A stretch of 61,798 bases of DNA from W1P20-047 sp045118335 (GCA_045118335.1 JBGUXY010000048.1:1-61798), one strand, 5' to 3'; positions 6,941-15,042 are shown, counted from the first letter of the stretch. The notes: generated by a model from the letters alone, not told the origin. Numbers and translations are program-made.

Positions 6941-8806
6941 TTAGCTTCGCGCCACGACGATCACGTCGTCGTTGTCGCTGAACTTGGTTGCCGCCTTGCT
7001 GCGGGGGTTGAGCTCTATGGTGAAGCTGCCATCTTCGGCAACCTTCTTGTACCCGATGGCGATTTCTCCATACCGCGCCGCGGAAGCACCCAGCGTGTAG
7101 TAGTCGACCATCTTGTCGGTGTGGACGTAGCGCGTGATGGGTTTCATGTAGATGGTGGAGCCGCCGTCGGAAAGCAGGTCGTTCAATATCGCATTCTTGT
7201 GGCGCTCTTCGGCGACCTGCGTCATCATCTTGGCGGTGATCCTGCTGCCGATGACGAAGTCGGTCGCGCGCATCATCTGGGAGAGTTTCTGGTTGCGCGT
7301 GCTGTTCATCTCGATGATGAGCGGGATGTCGGCTCCGACTTCCCCTGCGATGTCGTTGAGGAGAAGCTGCAGCATGAGCGTGCGCGAATCGGCTTCCTCG
7401 TCGTTGAGTTCGGGGTCGGCCATGAGGATGATGCTCGAGGGGCCTTCGGCCACCAGCTTCTCGAGCACATTGCGCTTGTAGATGCGGCACGGCCGTATGT
7501 CGATTTCGGTGTTTTCCAGCTCTTCGGGCGCGATGAGCTCGGTGGCGTCGACCTTGCCCTCTTCAGCGGCGATGATGATCCTCGACCCAGGTGCCGCGTG
7601 GGTGTCTTCTTCGCGGATGATGGCGTTGAGCATGTCAGAGTTGCCCAAGATCAGAAGTGTGTGCGGTTCCTCTGCGGGACTCGGTTCGCGCTGGAAGGCG
7701 TCTTCGTCGACAGGGGCGGTGTTCTCAAGCTTCGTCAGATTGTCGTCGCGGGCTATCAAGATCAGCTTGTCGCCCTTTTCCACGACCGCTGCAGCATCGG
7801 GATTGATCAAGGGCGTATCGTTGCGCACCATGCCGATTGCCGTCGAATGCGGCAACCGCAAGTTGACATCGAAGAGGGTATGCCCCACGGCATCGGGGAT
7901 GCTTTCCACGTAGATCTCGTCGCCCTTGAAGCTGAGCAGCTCGGAAATGATTTCCGACATGCCGGGATGTCGGCCTGCCTGCACCATCAGGCGGGCGATG
8001 GTCTTCTGGAAGTTCAAGATTTCGGCTCGCTCACCGCCGGCGATCTTCGCGGAATGCAGCACTTCGGGGTCGCGCACGGTTGCCGTCACGAAGGCGTTGT
8101 CGTTGCCGTATTCGTCAAGCAGGCTTTCGCAAGCGAGGATGGTCTTGACCGTCATGAAGTCGTCGGATAGGTTCACGATAATCGACTTGCACGTGTCCAG
8201 TGAGCAAATCTTCAGATCGCCAAGGGAATCTGGACGGCCATTGCGGCATACGAGGCGGATGTTGCCCAGGTCGGGAACGCGATCGCGGATGATGTCTTCC
8301 ATTTTGGTCTTGTCGGTTTCGGCCATTACAACAACGACCGCGTCTTTCTGGTTTTCGCCCGCCAAGGCAAGTTCCTGGATGATGCTCGTGACGTTTTCGT
8401 CGAAGCCGATGATGACCGTGTGGTCCTGTTCGATGACGCGCGACTTGCCGCGGCGCAGGTCCGAGACCTTGTCCTTGATGCCGTTGGAAATGGTGCCGAT
8501 CAGGAAGCTCGTGATGAAGATGCCGACGAGCGTGACGATGGTCATGATCGCCAGGTAGATGACCGTGCCTTCTTCCTTGGCGAGCACGCCGGTGTTGATG
8601 GCGTGCATGAGGGTGAACCAAATGGAGTAAAACGGCGAGTCGACGCCACTGCCGTCGGGCCCGCCAATTGCGATTGCCAAACCTCCACCGATGAAGACGA
8701 CGACTGCCGTGATTACCGCCAGGAGCAGAAGAAGCGATAGCGTTCCCTTGGACATGAGGTTATCGAACCAGTACCGAAAACGCTGCCACGAACTAGCCTT
8801 TTTCAT
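6941..8806 (-). CDS. CASTOR/POLLUX-like ion channel with RCK domains
   Basis: A 621-aa membrane protein. Two strong membrane segments (about 22-46 and 82-106) flank a pore-loop region (WFTLMHAINTGVLAKEEG). They are followed by Rossmann-type RCK/TrkA-N-like domains beginning at HTVIIGFDENVTSIIQEL, with a second near TLLILGNSDMLNAIIREE. This matches bacterial homologues of the plant CASTOR/POLLUX channels, which conduct cations and are gated by the RCK ring; the ion carried here is not known. I chose ATG 8806 because AAAGGAGG lies ~6 nt upstream. Its mRNA begins ~330 nt upstream with a riboswitch-like leader and terminator (9004-9139), so expression is probably set by a small ligand or metal ion. 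Confidence 0.8.
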   Translation of the reverse strand: MKKASSWQRFRYWFDNLMSKGTLSLLLLLAVITAVVVFIGGGLAIAIGGPDGSGVDSPFYSIWFTLMHAINTGVLAKEEGTVIYLAIMTIVTLVGIFITSFLIGTISNGIKDKVSDLRRGKSRVIEQDHTVIIGFDENVTSIIQELALAGENQKDAVVVVMAETDKTKMEDIIRDRVPDLGNIRLVCRNGRPDSLGDLKICSLDTCKSIIVNLSDDFMTVKTILACESLLDEYGNDNAFVTATVRDPEVLHSAKIAGGERAEILNFQKTIARLMVQAGRHPGMSEIISELLSFKGDEIYVESIPDAVGHTLFDVNLRLPHSTAIGMVRNDTPLINPDAAAVVEKGDKLILIARDDNLTKLENTAPVDEDAFQREPSPAEEPHTLLILGNSDMLNAIIREEDTHAAPGSRIIIAAEEGKVDATELIAPEELENTEIDIRPCRIYKRNVLEKLVAEGPSSIILMADPELNDEEADSRTLMLQLLLNDIAGEVGADIPLIIEMNSTRNQKLSQMMRATDFVIGSRITAKMMTQVAEERHKNAILNDLLSDGGSTIYMKPITRYVHTDKMVDYYTLGASAARYGEIAIGYKKVAEDGSFTIELNPRSKAATKFSDNDDVIVVARS

Positions 8807-9003
8807 TACCGTCCTCCTTTGTTCTTTGCCGTGTGCCTTGCCTGTGCATGTTGAGTCGAACTGCGTTTTGCCTTCCGTTTGGCTGAGTCCCATTCAGTCG
8901 GGTTTGCGTCCGGGCTGCGAATGGGCTCAGAAGCGATCTTCTTCCACTATTCCCCGCATCCTCCAATCCTTTTTGCCGCCGACAAAGACTGGGTATTGCT
9001 CCG

Positions 9004-9139
9004 AAAAAAGACTCGCAGCTCAAGCCTTTCGGCTCGAGCTGCGAGTCTCGCTGTTTAAGACTAACCAGGCGCCGTTTTCGCACCTTGCTGGTGGCTTCGC
9101 CACGTGCCTTGCACGCCAACTACTCCCCCGGAGCAGTTA
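9004..9139 (-). promoter_or_regulatory. Riboswitch-like leader with terminator (candidate yybP-ykoY/Mn2+ class)
   Basis: Minus-strand leader just after a promoter. It starts with GGGGGAGTAG (9129-9120) and ends its aptamer-like part with CAGCGAGAC (9053-9045); these resemble the conserved GGGGAGUAGC and GCRAGACC blocks of yybP-ykoY RNAs as I remember them. It then enters a 17-bp stem (arms 9047-9031 and 9026-9010, tetraloop GAAA) followed by six T residues (9009-9004). The GACTCGCAG segment of the terminator's left arm can alternatively pair with CTGC and GGG near the 5' end, as a switch needs. The leader and terminator are clear; the class is tentative. Confidence 0.55.
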
Positions 9140-9140
9140 C

Positions 9141-9148
9141 ATTATAGC
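9141..9148 (-). promoter_or_regulatory. Extended -10 promoter for the channel leader
   Basis: On the minus strand TGCTATAAT (a TG-N extended perfect -10) lies immediately upstream of the riboswitch-like leader. The -35 position (9164-9169) is not consensus, which extended -10 promoters tolerate. Transcription would start near 9135-9137. Confidence 0.65.
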
Positions 9149-9171
9149 ATCGAAGATAAGCATGGTAGTCT

Positions 9172-9497
9172 ATGAATATCAAAGGATTTTGGCGCTACGT
9201 TGGATGCAACAACACCAATTGGCTTTGGACGAACGGGGACGATGTCGCCTGGGAACGTAACGCGGACCCCGGCGAGATAGAGGAATTCCCGCATCCGAAT
9301 GCCGAAATCAACTATGGCTGTATCTCTCAAGATTACAATGGTGATGTGATTTTGGAGGCGTGCTGCTTGGATATGTTGAGTCGCCCAGCAAGCTCAACGA
9401 TGCTTCCGTGACCACCGCCACGCGACCCGTGAAATCAAAGCAGTTCTTCTGCACGCTCCTTGGCGCAGGGAAGGCTTACGTGGTGCTTTCTTCCTGA
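9172..9497 (+). pseudogene. Small hypothetical gene with a one-base frameshift at a T-run
   Basis: The first frame (ATG 9172) reads MNIKGFWRYVGCNNTNWLW onwards to SQDYNGDVI. The coding character then jumps to another frame: FGGVLLGYVESPSKLNDASV, then TTATRPVKSKQFF and CTLLGAGKAYVVLSS, to TGA at 9495-9497. Adding one T to the TTTT run at 9350-9353 joins them into ~108 aa. The family is unknown; it is Trp- and Asn-rich at the start. There is no clear ribosome site before the ATG. The 3' end overlaps the convergent radical SAM gene by 22 bp. It may be decayed, a sequencing error, or slippage-controlled. Confidence 0.4.
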
Positions 9498-10603
9498 GTG
9501 GCGGAGCAAACGGGGATGAATTCCGGCAGGTCGTGCATCATGCAGACGCGTGGCTCGTTGCGGTCGAAATCCCAGCTGTGGGCGGAATCGCCCCTACACC
9601 AGCGCTTCTGCGGGCAATCGGCGCAAGTTGTGTTCAGGTCTGCAAGGGAGTTCTGCCCCCGGTAGATGCCGAAGCCATCGTGCCATGCTGCTGCAACATC
9701 GTGGGTGCGAATGTTCCCGAAGATGGTCTCGGGCCTGCGCTCGATATCCAGGCAGCTGCCGATGTCGCCCGTGTGCATGATCGACATGATGTGGATCCCC
9801 GCGTTGCACAGCCAGAACCAGTCGCGCAGCTCCCCCTCGTAGCCTAATCCCAGGTAGTGGCAGCATCCGTAGCTGACGGGCCATTCTTCCTCCCGCTTCT
9901 GGCGGATGAACGAGAAGAGTCGCGAGTAGTCCTGCGGCTGGAAGAGGATTTCCGGATGCAGCAGCGCGCTGCCGATGGGCTCGACGTTGGCAAGTCGCCA
10001 GCTGTCTATCGGCAGGTCCACCATGATGTCGAAGAGCTCGTCGAGCTCGCCGATTGTCTGGTGGTTCATAACCGAGGTGACCTGCAGCGCCTTCAGGCCA
10101 CCGGTAGCTGCCAGGTTCAGCACGCCCTCGACGGCGGCGTCGAAGGAGCCTGAGCGCCGGCGCACGGCGTCGTGCGTGGCCTGCGTGCCGTCTATGCTCA
10201 CCGACACGCTTCTAAGCCCGCAATCCACCAGGTGCCTTGCCGCATCCGGCGTGATGAGCGTTGCGTTGGTGGTCATGCCCCAGGAAAAGCCCATGTCGCG
10301 GATGATCGAGCCCAGCTCGAAGATGTCTTCGCGCAGCATGGGTTCTCCGCCGGTCACGGCGATGAAGACCCCCGTCCCGAATGCCTCGCGCACGCGCTCG
10401 AGCAGGATTCGGTACTCGCCGAGCGACACCTCCTCGATGAGGACGTGCTCGTCGCAGCGGCTGCCGCAATGGATGCACGAGAGGTTGCAGCGAGGCGTGA
10501 CTTCCAAGAAGAGCTGCTGGAGCTGGGGCGTGCGGGCGTTGCGCTCGAAGCGTTGGCGTTGGCGCTCGAGGCATTCGAGCTTCAGCGCGTTGGTCCGATG
10601 CAT
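9476..10603 (-). CDS. Radical SAM/SPASM domain peptide-maturase-like protein
   Basis: A 375-aa radical SAM enzyme with CNLSCIHC (Cys39, 43, 46) binding the SAM [4Fe-4S] cluster, the GGEPMLR motif, and SVSIDGT. The C-terminal SPASM-type region contains CNAG, GDIGSCLD and the closing CADCPQKRWCRGD, which would bind auxiliary clusters. SPASM proteins commonly modify ribosomally made peptides through C-C, thioether or epimer links. It lies 10 bp behind the small YGP-motif protein on the same strand, so the two almost certainly share a transcript, and that protein is the likely substrate. The reaction itself cannot be read from sequence. SPASM enzymes acting on sugars or proteins are alternatives. 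Confidence 0.88.
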   Translation of the reverse strand: MHRTNALKLECLERQRQRFERNARTPQLQQLFLEVTPRCNLSCIHCGSRCDEHVLIEEVSLGEYRILLERVREAFGTGVFIAVTGGEPMLREDIFELGSIIRDMGFSWGMTTNATLITPDAARHLVDCGLRSVSVSIDGTQATHDAVRRRSGSFDAAVEGVLNLAATGGLKALQVTSVMNHQTIGELDELFDIMVDLPIDSWRLANVEPIGSALLHPEILFQPQDYSRLFSFIRQKREEEWPVSYGCCHYLGLGYEGELRDWFWLCNAGIHIMSIMHTGDIGSCLDIERRPETIFGNIRTHDVAAAWHDGFGIYRGQNSLADLNTTCADCPQKRWCRGDSAHSWDFDRNEPRVCMMHDLPEFIPVCSATQEESTT

Positions 10604-10613
10604 CGAGGGCGCC

Positions 10614-10874
10614 CTATTCGGGAGACGGACCGTAGAGTGCGGTTATGGCCTCGTCTTCGAGGCTGTCTTTGTCGGAAGCCGAGTCCGAACCGTCCTTGTC
10701 GGACGGATCGTTGGCGCTTGAGTCGGGATTGCTGGTCTCCAGGCTGTCGGAAGACTCGTCGATGGGAGGGGGACCGTATACTGCCGGCTGCGCGCACTGC
10801 GTCAAGCCGAAACCGGCTCCAAGCGATGCCAGCACGGCGGCCGTTGCAACGCCATAGACAAGCGTCTTCTTCAC
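10614..10874 (-). CDS. Small exported protein with two YGP motifs, candidate radical SAM substrate
   Basis: An 86-aa protein starting at GTG (AGAGGA ~9 nt upstream). Residues 1-27 look like a signal peptide or anchor (KK, then a hydrophobic stretch, then LTQC). Immediately after is AVYGPPP (31-37), then an Asp/Ser/Glu-rich linker of ~40 residues, then ALYGPSPE at the very C-terminus (79-86). The two A-[VL]-Y-G-P-x-P copies bracketing an acidic linker, next to a SPASM enzyme, suggest a modified peptide displayed outside the membrane. The Cys27 context is not a good lipobox. I do not recognise the family. Confidence 0.7.
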   Translation of the reverse strand: MKKTLVYGVATAAVLASLGAGFGLTQCAQPAVYGPPPIDESSDSLETSNPDSSANDPSDKDGSDSASDKDSLEDEAITALYGPSPE

Positions 10875-10925
10875 TGCACCGCATCCTCTCGTCTGCGAAG
10901 GCCTACTCTCTACTCATACCAAGTG

Positions 10926-10954
10926 ATTATACCAATCTCAGGTTGCTTGCCCAA
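10926..10954 (-). promoter_or_regulatory. Promoter of the YGP-radical SAM operon
   Basis: On the minus strand TTGGGC (10954-10949), a 17-nt spacer and a perfect TATAAT (10931-10926) lie ~50 bp upstream of the GTG start of the YGP protein. No other promoter-like pair is seen before the radical SAM gene. The remainder of 10961-11099 carries nothing I can name. Confidence 0.7.
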
Positions 10955-11099
10955 GCGCTGAATAGTCAGCTGCGGCCGATGTCGGTTTACTTGGCGTTCG
11001 GGTACGCGAACGGCAGCACCGCATATCAGTCTTTCAGTGCCGCGGGTAAAGGGGCAATGCCACACTTGCGTAGCAACCAATAACTACTGGAGTTGTGGC

Positions 11100-12044
11100 C
11101 TAGAAGTTCAGGTAGTACGGCAGCTGGTCGCCCCACGGCATCTCCACTACCATGGTTCCCGACAGGCTCGTGATGGAATCGATCCCACCTTCGGGAACGT
11201 AGTCCGCCGGTACGTAGCAGTAATCCTCTTTCGTCTCGGATGGTTCGACGATGTTGTAGCAGACGCAGAGCGCCTCGTTCCCGTTGATGTCCCAGCGGGA
11301 AACCGGGTCGGACTCGAATATGATATCCGCTTCGCAGTTGTTGGTGATGGTGTAGAAGACGCGCAAATCGCCGCTGCTTTCCGCGATTTCCATGCTTTCG
11401 AGCTTGATGGTGCACACATCGTCATCAGCTATGACGGTGCCTGCAAGACGGTCAGCCACTGGCACGGCACTATTGCTGGTGCCATCGTCGGTTCCGTCGG
11501 TTCCGGGAGAGCCGTTTGTGGTGTCAGTGCCACTGGTTTCGGTTCCATCGCCGGTGTCGAGGTCTTCGATTGCAGCCTGGAATTCGGGGTCGTTCATGAC
11601 TTGACCCACAATAGCCACTCCTGCCACTACCAAGAGAATCGAAAGAACGGCGCCGATGATGCCGCAAATCAAACCTGCGGTTGCCTGGCCGCTGCGCGAT
11701 TGTTTCTTGGACAGTATGGCCAACACGACTGCCACGATGCCCAAGATGATACCCAAGAAGACGGTAGGGCTGGCAAGGATCGCAAGGATGCCGCATATCA
11801 GGGCACCCGTCGCCTTCCCGCTGCCTTGCGTGGCGGGTGTCGCAGCAACTGGCGCTGCCTGCGCGTACTGGTAGTCGGGCATTGCAGGCTGCTGCGGCTG
11901 CTGCCAGGTGGCTTGTTGCGGCTGCTGCGGCTGCTGCGGCGATGCGGGATCGCCGCCGATGGGCGCCATTTGCGGTTGGGCTGGCATATACGGTGCGCTC
12001 GAGGGGTTCTCGGAGCTGATGGGGGTGTTCTCTTGCTCGGCCAT
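11100..12044 (-). CDS. DUF4190-like membrane protein with extracellular domain
   Basis: A 314-aa protein. The N-terminal ~70 residues are Pro/Gln/Ala-rich. Hydrophobic segments follow at about 78-110 and 120-145, separated by KKQSRSG, a layout typical of DUF4190-type proteins. A Thr/Asp/Gly-rich spacer then leads to a C-terminal beta-rich domain of ~110 residues with four Cys (CTIKLESMEI, TNNCEADIIFE, LCVCYNI, DYCYVP), probably outside the cell and similar in character to DUF4352-like domains. Function unknown. Start at ATG 12044, with AAGGAGA 8 nt upstream. It is divergent from the DMT transporter gene. Confidence 0.7.
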   Translation of the reverse strand: MAEQENTPISSENPSSAPYMPAQPQMAPIGGDPASPQQPQQPQQATWQQPQQPAMPDYQYAQAAPVAATPATQGSGKATGALICGILAILASPTVFLGIILGIVAVVLAILSKKQSRSGQATAGLICGIIGAVLSILLVVAGVAIVGQVMNDPEFQAAIEDLDTGDGTETSGTDTTNGSPGTDGTDDGTSNSAVPVADRLAGTVIADDDVCTIKLESMEIAESSGDLRVFYTITNNCEADIIFESDPVSRWDINGNEALCVCYNIVEPSETKEDYCYVPADYVPEGGIDSITSLSGTMVVEMPWGDQLPYYLNF

Positions 12045-12173
12045 AGCTTTTCTCCTTGATGAACCATGAAACTTGAGAAGAGTATATCCTTTCGTCCTAT
12101 TGCATAGCATTGCCAGAATTGGAAATGTGCATCGTTTGGCTGCCTGCACATCTTATAGAATGGTGGCAGCGCG

Positions 12174-13100
12174 ATGCCCGACGTGCTTTCGGGAGCGCGT
12201 CCGCATTTGCAAGCACCGTCGAAAGCTGCTTCGTTGCGCTACCGCATCTACATACTCGTTGCGACCCTCATCTGGGGAAGCTCGTTCGTAGTCACGAAAG
12301 ATGCCATTTCGTTGTTACCCCCATCGCAGGTCCTGCTATTCCGTTTCTCGGTTGCCATTCCCATCGTGGCTACCGTCTTCCGTGGGCATTTACGGGCTTG
12401 TCTGGAACCTGGGCATATCCGATGCGGTCTTGCCTTGGGGCTGGTCACGTTCTTGGCTTTCTTCCTGCAAGTGAGCGGGCTCACCTACGCAACCCCTGGG
12501 AAGAACGCCTTTCTCACCAGCATGTACTGCATCATCGTGCCGTTTCTGGTGTGGGCGATGTCGGGTAGGCGGCCTGGAGCGCACAACTTCGTTGCCGCCG
12601 TGTTGTGCATCGTGGGCGTGGGGTTCGTGAGCTTGGACGAGAGCCTTGGCCTCCAACCAGGAGATGGCATCACGCTTGCTGGAGCGTTCTTCTACGCCCT
12701 GCAGTTCATGCTGCTGTCGCGCTTTTCGCAAGGGCGCGATGTGTTCGCTCTCACCATCTGGTATTTCGCAGGAGCATCGGCGTGCGCGATCGTGGTCTTG
12801 CTGGGCTTCGGGCATCCCGTGCTCCCCGCAGAAATACCCGCCCGCACCTGGGCATGCCTGGTCTATCTTGCCGTGGTGGTGACCGCGATCGCCCTGGTTC
12901 TTCAAAACGTCAGCATGGCTCATCTGCCCCCGGCCACGGCTTCGGTGCTCTCGTCGCTCGAGACCGTGTTCGCCGTCTTGATCAGCCTTGCCGTGGGTGC
13001 CGAGATGCTCACGCCGCGAATCGTGGCTGGTTTCGCGATCATGTTCGCCGGCATCATGTGCTCCGAAGCCGTGCCCCTGTGGCTCGAACGGCGAAAATGA
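12174..13100 (+). CDS. EamA/DMT-family transporter
   Basis: Ten-helix drug/metabolite transporter of 308 aa with two EamA repeats: the first opens with YILVATLIWGSSFVVTKDA, the second near DGITLAGAFFYALQFMLLSRF. The end of repeat two shows the typical PATASVLSSLETVFAVLISLAVGAE stretch. The substrate cannot be predicted; members export amino acids, nucleotides or metabolites. No strong ribosome site precedes ATG 12174. The TGA stop overlaps the left arm of a hairpin that recurs elsewhere in this window (13098-13126). Confidence 0.88.
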   Translation: MPDVLSGARPHLQAPSKAASLRYRIYILVATLIWGSSFVVTKDAISLLPPSQVLLFRFSVAIPIVATVFRGHLRACLEPGHIRCGLALGLVTFLAFFLQVSGLTYATPGKNAFLTSMYCIIVPFLVWAMSGRRPGAHNFVAAVLCIVGVGFVSLDESLGLQPGDGITLAGAFFYALQFMLLSRFSQGRDVFALTIWYFAGASACAIVVLLGFGHPVLPAEIPARTWACLVYLAVVVTAIALVLQNVSMAHLPPATASVLSSLETVFAVLISLAVGAEMLTPRIVAGFAIMFAGIMCSEAVPLWLERRK

Positions 13101-13126
13101 GTCGGGAGCTCAGGGCATCTGACTCA
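13098..13126. repeat. Dispersed TGAGTC/GACTCA hairpin, copy 1
   Basis: TGAGTC (13098-13103) and GACTCA (13121-13126) flank a 17-nt loop that contains AGGGCAT. The left arm overlaps the stop codon of the DMT transporter gene. Related elements occur at 16596, 37095 and 56863, always after a gene. Confidence 0.6.
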
Positions 13127-13137
13127 CAGAGCACCGG

Positions 13138-14586
13138 CTAGCTGCGCATGGCCTTGCAAGTGATGACGGGGATCGAACGGAGGTCGGCGCGGGTTCGCAA
13201 GCGACGTGCCCGTGGGATTCCAGCAGCATGCTCGATGGCATCGGTGACGGGAGTGCGGTAGCTGAACAGATAGTAGTTACGTTGCAGGTGCAGGCCTTCC
13301 ATGCGCAGCAGCGCATCGGCGGTATCGGCGGCGTTGTATTTCCAATCCATCTTCCAGCGCAGCACGCGCAACGCGAAGAACGCCGCATAGCAGATGGCGA
13401 AATGGGCGGCTATGTGGTCGGCGTCCGATACGGGGTAGGGCATGGGCGAGAAGTCTGCCTCGAGTGGCTGGAACGGCTCGGCTTGGCGCCAAATCTCGCG
13501 GAACAGCTGCACGATGGTTATGGCGCTCAGGTCCGTTTCGCTGGATACGATCAGCGCATGATCTTGCCTCAATGCGTAGCCGCCCCCACGCAGTACCACC
13601 TCGCGGACCGGCAGGGACTCGCCGTCGAGCAAGTCCCGTTGCGAAACGCGCGATTTCATGCTCACGTCCCCATGGACCAAAGCGTAATCTTGCTTGTCTT
13701 CAATCCAGGCGGCCAGCTCCTTTGACTGGCCGTAGTCGGGTTGGAACATCACGAAACCGTCGCCGCCCGAAGCAAGCTCGTCGATGATCGGACTGGGATT
13801 GCGCAGCCCCCCGGCGATGACGACGGCGCGCTGCGCATCGAAGCGCCCCTTCAGATCGTCGACCGCTTCGCGCAACGTCATGGGAGCCAGGCGCCCCATG
13901 ATGCCATGGTATCCCAGGGGGATGCCCTCGTTGTCTAGCGCCACGCACACGCTTGCGTGTGTCGAAGCGCCGCTGGTGGGAAAGGCATAGGTGCCGCATG
14001 CAATGTAGATGCGCTTCGTGCTGTTTGGTTTGCGTACCCGGCTCCATGCTCGAAACAAGCTTGCGTCAAGGTGCGCACCCTCTTGCGCGAAGTAGGGAAG
14101 TGCCGCGTAGATGTCTTCGTGCGATACCTCGCAAGCGCGCGGGAACGTCTCGCGGTTGGTCCACGATTCGCGCTTGCTCGCGACGTGCATCATGCGCTCC
14201 GTCGCGAGCATTTCGAAAATGCGGCCCGCGTGTGCGGGGCAGCCTTTGCGCCCCGAGCGGGCATGGAAGAAATCGCGTACGCCAACGGCATCGAGGCAGC
14301 CCAAGGCTATGGCTGCTCCCAAGCGAGTGGGCAAGGCGCCGTCTTTGTCGAGCATGCTGTCGGATTCGAACGAAAGCTCGATTCTTCCACGCTGTCCGGC
14401 TGCTTGCTCGTTGAGCATTGCCACATGCTCCTTGAAGTGCGCCACGGGATCGGCGAACTGGTCGGCGAACTGGTCGGCGTAGCCAATGGATTCCACCGTG
14501 CGTGTCCGCGTTTTCCCAGCATGCCGAAAGTTTTGAACTACGGAGAGGTATTGGCGTCCGTTGCGCTTCTGAATCTTCAAATGCAT
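13138..14586 (-). CDS. IS1634/IS4-type transposase homologue lacking catalytic Asp residues
   Basis: A 482-aa protein with the overall layout of IS1634-family transposases: N-terminal KIQKRNGRQYLSVVQNFR, a middle region reading VCVALDNEGIPLGYHGIMG, and a C-terminal IVQLFREIWRQAEPFQPLEAD with Pro and His positions of the family. The usual first Asp (YDVT) is replaced by IYIACGTY, and the second (VVADAG) by VVIAGGL, so the DDE triad seems lost although the frame is intact. Start at ATG 14586, AAGGAG upstream. I see no terminal inverted repeats in the short flanks. It may be domesticated, or a recently inactivated copy. Confidence 0.75.
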   Translation of the reverse strand: MHLKIQKRNGRQYLSVVQNFRHAGKTRTRTVESIGYADQFADQFADPVAHFKEHVAMLNEQAAGQRGRIELSFESDSMLDKDGALPTRLGAAIALGCLDAVGVRDFFHARSGRKGCPAHAGRIFEMLATERMMHVASKRESWTNRETFPRACEVSHEDIYAALPYFAQEGAHLDASLFRAWSRVRKPNSTKRIYIACGTYAFPTSGASTHASVCVALDNEGIPLGYHGIMGRLAPMTLREAVDDLKGRFDAQRAVVIAGGLRNPSPIIDELASGGDGFVMFQPDYGQSKELAAWIEDKQDYALVHGDVSMKSRVSQRDLLDGESLPVREVVLRGGGYALRQDHALIVSSETDLSAITIVQLFREIWRQAEPFQPLEADFSPMPYPVSDADHIAAHFAICYAAFFALRVLRWKMDWKYNAADTADALLRMEGLHLQRNYYLFSYRTPVTDAIEHAAGIPRARRLRTRADLRSIPVITCKAMRS

Positions 14587-14655
14587 GCCTGCTCCTTGAA
14601 ACCCCACAGTTCCCCACAAATATGCAAACTATTTTAGCATGAGTGTCATGCTGGA

Positions 14656-14766
14656 TATAATGCCTTCGGGAAAAGCCACGGCAAGGTGCCGTCGATCGGT
14701 GGAAGCGGTGGGATATCCCGCCTGCAGGGTTTAAGGGGGAACCCAACTCGGAGAAAGAGGAACTCC
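14656..14766 (+). promoter_or_regulatory. TATAAT promoter box and structured leader of yhdT-panF
   Basis: A perfect TATAAT (14656-14661) precedes ~100 nt of leader with three nested hairpins: GGCA-AGG-TGCC, GGTGGGA-TA-TCCCGCC, and GGGTT-TAAGGGGG-AACCC. A last small stem GGAG/CTCC holds the ribosome site AGAGG in its loop. Compact folding around the ribosome site suggests RNA-level control, but I match it to no known riboswitch class. Confidence 0.4.
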
Positions 14767-15042
14767 ATGCTTTCATACAAGCAAAAGCACGAGCAAGCAA
14801 ACCGCGAGGCCAAGGCAACGGTCGTTGCCCTTGCCGTCACCATCTTGGTTTGGTGCATTTGCGGGTTCGGGCTCGCTGGCCTGGACGTGAACGTGCTGCA
14901 CACCCCGCTTTGGGTGGTAGGCGGAACCATCGGCACGTGGGTTTGCTCCATCGTCGTGACCCTGGTCTTGACCAAGAAGGTCTTCGTGGGCTTCGATTTG
15001 GATGAGGAATCCCCAGCAGAGAAGGGAGGCGATGATGCATAG
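14767..15042 (+). CDS. yhdT: YhdT-like (DUF997) small membrane protein
   Basis: A 91-aa protein with two membrane segments (VVALAVTILVWCICGFGLAG and the VVGGTIGTWVCSIVVTLVLT stretch), a basic start (SYKQKHEQANREAK) and an acidic tail. DUF997/YhdT proteins are typically encoded immediately before panF-type sodium symporters and are taken to be partner subunits. Start at ATG 14767 with AGAGG six bases upstream. Its stop (15040-15042) overlaps the start of the next gene by 8 bp, so the two are translationally coupled. Confidence 0.82.
   Translation: MLSYKQKHEQANREAKATVVALAVTILVWCICGFGLAGLDVNVLHTPLWVVGGTIGTWVCSIVVTLVLTKKVFVGFDLDEESPAEKGGDDA

Noticed and set aside
10979..11083. A 34-aa plus-strand frame (MSVYLAFGYANGSTAYQ onwards)
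   Set aside because: Composition is plausible but there is no ribosome site, no neighbour link and no recognisable family; it is too short to support.
14668..14750. Cobalamin, TPP, ZTP or guanidine riboswitch upstream of yhdT-panF
   Set aside because: I looked for the diagnostic blocks of each class and did not find them; it is kept only as an unassigned structured leader.
14686..14766. Longer start for the yhdT gene at 14686
   Set aside because: The added part is the structured leader; ATG 14767 has the ribosome site and family-like start.
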